64,000 nucleotides of DNA from Camillea tinctor (Eukaryota > Ascomycota > Sordariomycetes > Xylariales > Xylariaceae), in contig MU394056.1 in the NCBI GenBank assembly GCA_022578605.1, forward strand, positions 62,001 through 126,000, written 5' to 3'. The position numbers and the translations under genes were made by a program. Of the stretch, positions 55,870 through 64,000 are shown piece after piece (position 1 is the first letter of the stretch; each line of letters opens with the position of its first letter). Below the pieces are notes generated by a model that saw nothing but the letters and a program-made list of their open reading frames with translations, did not search any database and had not been told where the DNA came from.

Positions 55870-56483
55870 ATGGTATGTCTATGAATACCATGTCAGTATC
55901 AATATCAATATCCTCAACCGTGTACTGACGCATCTCCCCTTCCCATCCAGTTACCCCTCGGCCTTTTGAATGCCGCCCAAGGCCACCCCATGCTTGTCGA
56001 GTTGAAGAACGGAGAAACCCTCAACGGCCATCTGATACAATGCGATACCTGGATGAACCTGACCTTGAAAGAGGTAGTGCAGACGAGTCCGGTACAGTTG
56101 GCTTCACTACACCCGGAGTGTTGCAATGGCTGAATAAAGACACACAGGAAGCCGACAAATTCGTACGTCTCCCCGAAGTCTACGTCAAGGGAAATAATGT
56201 AAGTCTGAGGACCTGCCTACCACATCAATACTCTGTAGCAAGCTAGATTTCGATGCTAATCGATCGGAAATCCACATAGATCAAATATCTAAGAGTCCCC
56301 GACGAAATCATCGACCTCGCAAAAGACCAACAGCACCACGGACATGGACAGCAGGGTGGCTTTAGAGGTGGCCGCGGAAGCCATGGTCAGCAGCGGGGAG
56401 ATCATGGAGGAAGAGGAGGGGAGAGAGGTGGCCGTGGTGGACGGGGTCAGGGAAGAGGACGAGGTAGAGGTCGGGGCGCTTGA
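55870..56483 (+). CDS. LSM4: U6 snRNA-associated Sm-like protein LSm4
   Basis: Four exons are resolved: 55870-55872 (the ATG alone), 55951-56091, 56148-56198 and 56280-56483, giving about 132 residues. The Sm1 motif is seen in [22 protein letters not shown], then [18 protein letters not shown]. The Sm2 motif follows in VYVKGNNIKYLRVP. The C-terminal tail is Gly/Arg-rich ([17 protein letters not shown]), as in all LSm4 proteins. LSm4 is one subunit of the LSm2-8 ring that binds the U6 snRNA 3' end in splicing, and of the cytosolic LSm1-7 ring in mRNA decay at P-bodies. The first coding exon is only the start codon, followed directly by GTATGT, so correct translation depends entirely on splicing. 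Confidence 0.95.
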
Positions 56484-57216
56484 AAGAGTAATTATGTCTA
56501 TGGAGTTTGTTTTCTTTTCCCCGTCTCAGCGCGCAGTCGAAAGACCTGCTGATAACAGAAAAAGTGGCCGGCCCGTGATATGGGAAACCAAACTGATGAC
56601 GTACCTACGGCTCTGGCTGCTACCTCTCACAAGACATACCCCGGGTCGACTTGACACAGTCAGTATATACCTAGGTACCTTATGTAGTGTATCTACATCA
56701 TATGCACGGTAGACGCCCGGGACGAAAGGGGAAATAATGAACGTAAAGGGGAATGGTTCAAGACACCACCATCATCACCACTACAACAACAACAACAACT
56801 ACTACTACGGCTACAGAATAGATAGAATCTATTGTGTCAAATAACTCGACCAGATGGATTATAACTTATGAACAAAAAAATTTTTGAAAGAAAAGGGGGA
56901 TAATAGATATAATCATCTATGTAAAAGACTTTTATACCTCCCGATCTATACTTAGGTATCTACCTGTTATCGTACCCGCTTATGTAAGACGGTGACATAG
57001 TTACTCAGGTGCACACTGCTGCTGTGTCAGCCGATAACAGCTGTAGTCAGCTGCGTCAATCGGAAAACAAACCCCCCCCGCAAAATCAATTAATTGGAGC
57101 TTTCTTCAAGACTTTCATTATGTACTTCGTACTCCGTACCTAATCTTCTTCAAGGACTTCACCATGTAACCTCTGCAACCCCACGCCCCTCATAGTCTTG
57201 GGTTCGCTGTCCGTCA
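56484..57216. other. Intergenic
   Basis: This holds the LSM4 3' flank and the leader of the PPR gene. A CAACAA/CTACTA microsatellite (about 56760-56810), a TACCTAGGTA palindrome at 56668-56677 and a poly-A run are visible. No gene is supported. Confidence 0.55.
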
Positions 57217-59094
57217 ATGCCACCAGAGCGCATTGTCGCCGATGGGCTCTGGAGATGCCTCTGCCCTTCCGTCGATGTATCATGGCTCTCCGCGCCCACT
57301 AGCCTCTCCCATTTCACACGGCAGCGACCCGTTATCCCACATAGCGCTGCCACCTCAAGCCCCCAAGGGCAGTTCCGAAGAAGATACCGCCGCGTCGCAA
57401 CTGATTGTGGAATGAGCCATGGCCGCAACTACCACGATGCTGTCGAGGAATCACGCATTGCCTACCTGAAGCGCCTAGCAAAACGAAGTCCCTGGATCCC
57501 GAGCGCCCTCTTTGAGGGCATAGACTCCTTTAGTACCAAGCTCGAGAGGATACCAACTGACACCATATATGCTGCTCTCCTAGAGCTTCAGCGTGTCCAG
57601 GGCACCTACTTCTCTATTGTCAAGCTTGTTGAGTACTTGGTGAAAGAAAGGGGGCAGAGACCCAATGCTGCCCTCTATGAGTATCTCATCCGAGCTAATG
57701 TAGACAAGAAGTATGGCTCCGCCGAAGTAGCTGGCAAGCTTCTCAAAGAGATGGAATCCACAAACATACCCATGACGCCCCAGGTTTACCAAGCCGTATT
57801 GGAGGTAACAGCCGTCCACCCCGATTACACTCTCCGAGCTGGGGTCCTCTTCGAGATGAAGAATCGGTGGTTCAATCTTACGGCGCAGGACGAGATAAGT
57901 GTTATTCTCGGACTCCTAAGGGACAGGCAATATGAACTTGCCATAGACCGGTTGGAGGCCGCCAACCAAAATCCGGCCAATATTCCGCCCTGGCTCTTTG
58001 ATATTTTTATCTTCACCTTTGGTGCCCAGGGCTTCCAAGCCGAAGCCCTCTCTATACTTAAACACCGTATAAGAGTAGCCGGCGCGCTTAAGCAGCCATT
58101 GTCTCTTAACACTTGGGTTTTCCTTCTTGATGCATTCAGCAGAGACAGTTTTTACCCCGGCATCAAGTACATATGGGACCGTGCGGTAGCTCCTGGCTAT
58201 TTGAACCCCTCTGACTCGATCATTGTAAGCATTCTCAACACCGCATCGATGTACGGGGATGTCAATTTAGCTCTACGTGCAGCCCAGCTAGTCTCGACCC
58301 GCGGTGGAAAATTAGACGTACATCACTACGAAGCTCTAGTGCATGCTCACATCCAGCAAAACGATCTGCAGAAGGCGTTCCTCATTCTCTGCATTATGGC
58401 GAAGGCAGGCTTGTCGCCCGACCTGTCTGCCTGTCGATCGATATTTCGAGTGCTTCATGATTCACCTTCAGCCACCAGGGAAAGCTTAAAAATACTGCAT
58501 CAACTTAAGTTAAATCACCGGGTTCCAAGCGCCGCTTTCAACGTCATTTTAGAAGCCACCGAGTTCCATCACGGCTTCAAAGTTGCTCTAGACTTATACC
58601 GAACCATTCGTCAGGTGTGTGTGGGCGGTCCAGATATCGAAACCTATCACCTGTTACTGCGTCATTGCACAATGAAGAAGTCGATGAATTTCCTTTTTGC
58701 GGAAATGCAGGCCTTCTCTATCAAGCCCACTAAAGTCACTTACGATCACCTTATCCGTATATGTACACTGCAGGATGATTACGAGCCGGCGTTCAAGTAC
58801 GTCGAGATGTTGCAGTCTTTAGAGGTACCAGGTGTACCAGAAGGTGTATGGATGAGTAAGGGTTCGGCCCTGGCCCTTATCAGGAGATGCATCCTAGCAA
58901 AGGATGCTCGGGTTGGGAGCATCATCACAGAGTGTCGACGAAGAGGTATGCCTGTTGATTCACACATACAGTCATTGATTCGGGAAGCGAGGGACCTAGA
59001 ATTTATGTCGGCTGAAGGGCCGTCTATGGCAGTTTCTCCAGTCGAATCACCAGAGCCTTCTCAAGATCAAACTCTCAAGTTGATGACAGCTTAA
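57217..59094 (+). CDS. Mitochondrial pentatricopeptide repeat (PPR) protein
   Basis: This single-exon gene encodes 625 residues. The first ~65 residues are rich in Arg and Ser with few acidic residues (RQRPVIPHSAATSS, RRRYRRVATD), as in mitochondrial targeting signals. From about residue 110 onward there are degenerate 35-residue helical-hairpin repeats, for example PNAALYEYLIRANVDKKYG, LDVHHYEALVHAHIQQNDLQ and KPTKVTYDHLIRICTLQDD, at least eight in all. PPR proteins bind single-stranded RNA; fungal members act in processing, stability or translation of mitochondrial transcripts. The exact target cannot be read from the sequence. A second in-frame ATG at about residue 67 (MSHGRNYHD) would drop the targeting segment, so the upstream start is preferred. 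Confidence 0.9.
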   Translation: MPPERIVADGLWRCLCPSVDVSWLSAPTSLSHFTRQRPVIPHSAATSSPQGQFRRRYRRVATDCGMSHGRNYHDAVEESRIAYLKRLAKRSPWIPSALFEGIDSFSTKLERIPTDTIYAALLELQRVQGTYFSIVKLVEYLVKERGQRPNAALYEYLIRANVDKKYGSAEVAGKLLKEMESTNIPMTPQVYQAVLEVTAVHPDYTLRAGVLFEMKNRWFNLTAQDEISVILGLLRDRQYELAIDRLEAANQNPANIPPWLFDIFIFTFGAQGFQAEALSILKHRIRVAGALKQPLSLNTWVFLLDAFSRDSFYPGIKYIWDRAVAPGYLNPSDSIIVSILNTASMYGDVNLALRAAQLVSTRGGKLDVHHYEALVHAHIQQNDLQKAFLILCIMAKAGLSPDLSACRSIFRVLHDSPSATRESLKILHQLKLNHRVPSAAFNVILEATEFHHGFKVALDLYRTIRQVCVGGPDIETYHLLLRHCTMKKSMNFLFAEMQAFSIKPTKVTYDHLIRICTLQDDYEPAFKYVEMLQSLEVPGVPEGVWMSKGSALALIRRCILAKDARVGSIITECRRRGMPVDSHIQSLIREARDLEFMSAEGPSMAVSPVESPEPSQDQTLKLMTA

Positions 59095-60148
59095 AATAGA
59101 CTAATACGAAAAGAATACGACAATGAATATTTTGTATATACGCAATTTCACACGAAATGAACGCTCCAAGAGCTTGAGACTATGGTCATACTAAAGGGGT
59201 TCTCCTATCAGTAACCCAGTATACCCGAGTTTGGGGTTTCAGAAAGACATCTTGAATCTAGCAAAGTAACGAATGAGCCTTGCTGGCTAATCACAATGAT
59301 AGTAAATCACCGGTGGGATATGCTTCGGTTTGCAGAGTTGTCGTGGACCTGAACCTCTCAGGCAGACGACGAGCTTGAACTCGATAATCCACAAATCTAG
59401 GTGCCAGCCTGCGTAGGCGTAGATATACAGCGAGTAGTTCCAACGGGGTAGCCGTATCCGTCATCGTGCAGCGCTTCATTTTCGTCATGACAACCCTCTT
59501 CAATATACCCATGCTGCGCCGCTAGCCTGCTCACTCATAACGAGCTTTCTTCCATTCCATGTTCTCTGTTTCACAGGCCCAAGCCTGCCTACTTAGAAGG
59601 CTCAAGTTCCATTCCCTGTAGGCATCGTGAGTTTGTTGGGGCACTGAACCATTGAAGTGCGAGGCTAAGAGGTTTGAGTAAGTTGCAGTCTCGGGGGTGG
59701 TAGGTAGGCAGTATCTAGGAAGATGGAATATAGAGGGGAGAGGGGCGGCATGGAATGGGAAAAGGGGGTAAATGTAACTCAACATTAAATGTCTGCGATG
59801 TTCTAGATTCTTGAATGAGAATTAGCTAATGGTCTGGTGACTGTTTGTTTGATCGAGGCTGTTTGTGTATGTGTAGATAGATATGTTGTAAGCTTATTGA
59901 ATGGGATGAATCAACGACAAACGTCCTTGAAAAAAAATTTTATGTTTTCTGTGAATCTTATCATTCCATTGTTGCCATTCCATGATTTTTCCTGCTTCCA
60001 AGCCTTCCCCCAGAAAAGTATTTATACCCTCCTCGATCCTGTGTTCACTTCACGATTCGTCGCCTGACATGCAACGCATCAACTCCAAGCCGACAGCATC
60101 TTCTTTCTTTGTCCATCACTGCAACGCTTGTCATTCAGCATCGCCAAC
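59095..60148. other. Intergenic
   Basis: This holds the PPR 3' flank and the promoter of the 22-residue repeat protein. A CT-rich and T-rich leader is visible near 59950-60120, with a TATTTATA-type box near 60020. No gene is supported. Confidence 0.5.
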
Positions 60149-61036
60149 ATGGAGTTCACCCCCCCTAGTCGTCTAGACGATATCATCAACGCCTCTGACA
60201 ACATGCCACCCCAGCCTGCTGATATCATGTTACCCCCAATCCTTGAGTATATCCTCCAGAAGGTTGTCATTTTTGGGGAGATTATCAACAAGCTACAACT
60301 TCAGCTCGTTACGCAAATACCCCAGAAGGTTACCGTTCTTCGAGATATTATCAGCAGACTACAACTTGAGATCGTTACGCAGATACCCCAGAAGGTTACT
60401 GTTCTTCGAGAGGTTACCAACAAACTACAACTCGTCCTCGAGGATTTCGCCTCTCAGTCACCTCTGGTTTACATACTTTTTGCTATCATTGCTTCAGTTA
60501 TTCTAGGGACGCTCTTATCCTGGATATTCGGTATTGTTCTGTACACCATCCGAATCACCATCCGAATTGTCCTATTCTGTGTATCAGCAATGTCTTGGTC
60601 TTCTACGCCCTCAACTTCCCCAAAAATGGCTGAGAGCCCAGTGTCTACCAGACACGGAGATGCTCATGCTCCTACTACACCACCGACCATGCAATCTGAT
60701 GAAGTTGTTCTACCACAACCCCACGGAGACTCCAACAACCGCGGCTCTGGCCAATCCAAGAACAGCAACACCCCACTACCCGACGCTGTGGTTGTCACCC
60801 ACCACATCATCCACAAGTACCAGGACCAGAAGGACATGATGCAACGTGAGGGCGGCCGGTATCACAAGTCTACCTACAGCACTCCTGGCGGAGGTGTTCA
60901 GGTTCATCTCTTCGACCAGGCGAAGATGTATGTCTACCCTAGCGACAACAACATGAAGGATATGAAGGATATGGCATGGGTTATCATCGGTGCCGCTGTG
61001 ATGGCCATTATTATCGCGTTTCTTATCAAGGCATAA
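60149..61036 (+). CDS. Membrane protein with three 22-residue amphipathic repeats, unknown function
   Basis: This single-exon gene encodes 295 residues, starting MEFTPPSRLDDIINASDN. Residues about 34-95 contain three tandem copies of a 22-residue amphipathic helix whose core reads QKVTVLRDIISRLQLE. Two hydrophobic segments follow at about 100-145 (YILFAIIASVILGTLLSWIFGIVLY and a second one with IRIVLFCVSAM). A Pro/Ser/Thr-rich hydrophilic loop leads to a C-terminal hydrophobic anchor (MAWVIIGAAVMAIIIAFLIKA). There is no signal peptide. The repeats recall lipid-binding helices of apolipoprotein or perilipin type, and the tail anchor suggests ER or mitochondrial outer membrane; both points are inference. 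No known family is recognised. Confidence 0.72.
   Translation: MEFTPPSRLDDIINASDNMPPQPADIMLPPILEYILQKVVIFGEIINKLQLQLVTQIPQKVTVLRDIISRLQLEIVTQIPQKVTVLREVTNKLQLVLEDFASQSPLVYILFAIIASVILGTLLSWIFGIVLYTIRITIRIVLFCVSAMSWSSTPSTSPKMAESPVSTRHGDAHAPTTPPTMQSDEVVLPQPHGDSNNRGSGQSKNSNTPLPDAVVVTHHIIHKYQDQKDMMQREGGRYHKSTYSTPGGGVQVHLFDQAKMYVYPSDNNMKDMKDMAWVIIGAAVMAIIIAFLIKA
60252..60435 (+). repeat. 66 bp tandem repeat in coding sequence
   Basis: Three copies of a 66 bp unit sharing CAGAAGGTT, GTTCTTCGAGA and CTACAACT blocks lie head to tail. Copies two and three are nearly identical at the DNA level, showing a recent duplication; copy one is more diverged. Confidence 0.85.
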
Positions 61037-64000
61037 ATGATGGGATGGGAATAGGAGACGTCACCAAGGTTGAGATAGACAGTAAAGTCGTGGCGAACAG
61101 GCAAGAAGGATATTAGGAGGGATTGCACTTGTAAGATAGTACCGGCGCATCACGCATACACATCCCGTTGAGACTATGGGTTTGTTTCCTTAGCGAGAGA
61201 AAGGAAAATCAATAACATTGTTCGGCATCCTTTGTGTGATCCGGGTATGCGTCTTTTAGATGTGTTGTTGATTCGTTTACGTGATATGTGCACAGAGACC
61301 GTCGCCGTTTAACTTGAAGATGACAGGATCTGAGACAACTTCAGTCTGCCTACACAAATCTCGCTTCCATAGTTGCACCATGAGAGATAGAAAAATGCTG
61401 ATGTTGATGCTGATTGCTGGCTAAGAGTTCACTAACACGGCAGACTGCGTGAGAGATAACAGGCTTATTACTTACTTACCTCTCTCTCTCTCTCTTCCTT
61501 ATATCTTGGGATGATGCCCTTGGACATAAATTACGACAAGGCTTACGTTGCCGGCATCTATTCTGCAGACTACTTTATAAATTAGTGTTTTCTATTGGTG
61601 AATTGAGAACAGGAAAAGAAAAAAGAAAAATAAAAGAGAAAAAGAAAAAAAGATGTCGTACACGAACTTCAAAGTGGGCTCATATGCGGCTTACACGTCC
61701 CCATAGTCAAGTTTACGACAGAAGTTTTTTTTTGCCACCATCAAGTTTCTATATCGGTGCCTCGTATTCTGTAGTCTAGACCTGTTTATGCTGAATATCT
61801 ACACTACCTGGTAGTTATCTGACCTTTTTTTTTCTTTTTCGGTTTTTTTTTCTCTTCGAAGTCCTGTAAAAGCAGGCCCGTGCACGAAATAGGGAGGGTC
61901 CATTTACATAGCGGCCGGGGGAGAGAGGAGATAGACTACAAATGCAGATGCCCCCTTTTAGAAATGTCGTGGGGCGCGGAGCGGGAGAGTGATACGGAAA
62001 AGGCACTGGGTCAAGCACTGTCAATCAACTGACATGGACTTCTAAAGTTCACTATGACAGGTCGGAAAGCGGCAAGGGATATTCCGATATATGCCTCCCT
62101 CGGGTTAGTCAATTACATATGAACAAGTCCTCTTAGGTAAGTACTACTTAGCACCTGCCAGAGAGTAGCCGAAATTTAGGGGATATTCCCGTGCACAAGC
62201 GCAATTTGCTGCAGGCAAGACCATCCATTCTGCCATTTAAGGGCTTCCCCACAGGAATACCCCATTTTATTACTGGCTGAACAAGATTGTGACCACCTGC
62301 AAGAAACGCAGCAGGACGGGCACTACGTACATTTTACCTTGTTGGAGTACGATGGGATTGTCGATGCTGAGTGGTGTGTGGTGCTCAACACGAGCCTTCC
62401 ACCACCCGTTGTCCACCACCCTTCTTCTTTTCTTCCTCTTCTTCTTTTTTTTTTTCCTCCCCTTTTATTTTTGATTTTTTGATTTAAATTTCTTTACTTT
62501 ATTTTTATTTTTATATTATTTTCAATCAAATTTGCTTTCTTTTCCCTTTCTCGCTCTACATATACTGCTTATACACACATATATACTACATACACACAGT
62601 AGGGATGCATCCTTCTCGTATGCAATTAGGTTATAGAGGATCTAAACAAAATGAAGATTCTTGCTTAGGTACATACATCAATGTACACATGTACACTAGG
62701 TAATATAATATACCTACTTCCACTTGATACTACCTGATGCATACCATGAGTAATCAATCAATCGATCATCTTCATCTTCATCGAAAAGGTTGAAGGCAAG
62801 AAATATCAACACTCTGAAACCAAAGAAAAGAAAAGAAGAGAAATAAAAAAAAGAGTGTAAGTTTGTAAACCATTGTTTCATCGACGCGATACTTCATGTC
62901 TTTAATTGGCATCGCTACATGCCTGGATAGGCAAATCGAATTTAACTAACTTACCCCTGTCCCGGACATTATCACGCGAAATGCGTGCCCACGGTGGAGA
63001 CAGTCTAACCCCAAAAAGGGACCTACCCAAGTAAAGAATTCATTGAAGTTCCATCTGCTTTCCAGCTCGTACATTTTAAGTTCTCTAGTGTAGTAGTATG
63101 TAGTGTAGTGTAATAATAATAGGAGGCAAGTTAATAGCATTTATGCGAATATACCTCTTGGCGACCTAAGTAGGTACCTAAGATCCGATTTACACTAGTA
63201 GTACATTACATGTAAAGTGTCGTCAATTTTCTTGTAAGAAAAAAAGAAAGGGAAAGGAAACAACGAGATGGTGTGCATGAAAACCGTTTCAGAACGTGAT
63301 GAAGTGGTGTATAGCGTAAGGTAGGGAGATATAACCTAGCTAATGTTTCTTTAACAAAGGCTATTCTACACCATATTAACCTCTGAGGAACATGAATAAC
63401 CTACCTAAAAGAAAAGGGAAAAGAAAACATATGATGAGGTGGCAGCGAGATTGCAGCAAAATGGAGGGAGCTCGAGCCTCTTTGGAATGATTAAATCTCA
63501 TTGAATAGGAGATTACAACCAATCAGAGAGCTGGAAGTAGGAGAAGACCCCCTCCAAGGGACCCCACGCCAGTTGCTTGTTAAACCCCCGGACAAGACGT
63601 GAAAGCCTTGGCCATCGGTTGGTACAAGAGACATCCACCACCAGAATATCATTTAGATATGCAGCTAACATGGTTAGTAAAGTAGTTTAGCATTCAAGGT
63701 AATTCCACGACCCAAATTGTGTAGATCAAGTACCTACAGTACATATCCAAGTATGAAATGAAGTAACCTAGATACTTGACTGAGCTATGTGCATTATCCA
63801 TAATTAGAAAGTACTGTGTAGATAAATACATGTACATACAGTAACCTACCCTATGTACATGCATTACATAGTAGGTAGTAGGCGCCTTCCTTCCCTACAT
63901 ACATACACTACATAGTAGGTAGGTAAGTACCTGTGCTACAAGGAGAAAGGGGGTTAGGTACCTACCTACAACTAGGTAAATCCATAAAGAAAATTAAATA
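61037..64000. other. Intergenic, 3 kb to window end, no supported gene
   Basis: A CT microsatellite (about 61480-61497), A-rich purine tracts (61610-61652), pyrimidine-rich tracts (62410-62500) and dense TAGGTACCTA sequence near 63840-63980 are visible. Short frames show no domain or splice pattern. The last part may be the flank of a gene outside the window. Confidence 0.55.

Overview
The window is nuclear DNA of a filamentous ascomycete (Pezizomycotina, most likely Sordariomycetes; species not determinable). The basis is many short 50-130 bp spliceosomal introns with GTAAGT/GTGAGT donors, fungal Zn2Cys6 transcription factors, DHA2-type MFS transporters, a GH15 glucoamylase with a starch-binding module, and a compact tRNA-Glu gene. 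Genes are spaced by 0.4-6.5 kb of non-coding DNA rich in TAGGTAGGTA-type simple sequence. There is no bacterial-type operon structure and no CRISPR array.

Layout: 1.9-3.2 kb, a KE4-type ZIP zinc transporter (-); 4.0-4.8 kb, a small secreted protein (-) whose intron is an introner-like element; 6.1-8.3 kb, glucoamylase (+), with a doubtful protease-like relic antisense to its promoter; 8.9-9.4 kb, an AT-rich inverted-repeat element; 10.1-13.2 kb, an F-box/LRR-like protein (+); 14.5-16.5 kb, a proline-rich transglutaminase-like (Cyk3-type) protein (+); 17.4-19.4 kb, a Zn2Cys6 factor (-) with a damaged or non-canonical splice junction inside its zinc cluster; 22.7-25.3 kb, a DHA2 transporter (-); 27.9-30.5 kb, a Zn2Cys6 factor (+); 31.8-34.1 kb, a second DHA2 transporter (-) followed by 34.7-37.0 kb, a third Zn2Cys6 factor (-).

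Then comes a 6.5 kb gene-poor stretch holding tRNA-Glu(CTC) and an orphan CCAAT-rich promoter-like region. After it: 43.6-45.0 kb, an FAD monooxygenase (+); 45.4-48.5 kb, a 916-residue membrane protein (-) carrying the second introner copy; 49.6-50.8 kb, a protein with 11-residue repeats (-); 51.6-53.9 kb, a His/Pro-rich single-pass membrane protein (-); 54.86-55.16 kb, a 300 bp MITE; 55.9-56.5 kb, LSM4 (+); 57.2-59.1 kb, a mitochondrial PPR protein (+); 60.1-61.0 kb, a membrane protein with 22-residue amphipathic repeats (+). The last 3 kb has no gene that can be supported.

How the genes relate: housekeeping genes (ZIP, LSM4, PPR, Cyk3-like, F-box, tRNA) are mixed with an accessory block at 17-45 kb made of three Zn2Cys6 regulators, two drug-type exporters and one FAD monooxygenase. 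The block resembles regulator-exporter modules but has no PKS, NRPS or terpene backbone, so it is not called a biosynthetic cluster. The most notable structure is a pair of homologous introns, at 4.2-4.4 kb and 47.2-47.3 kb, lying in two unrelated genes, which points to intron gain by introner-like elements.
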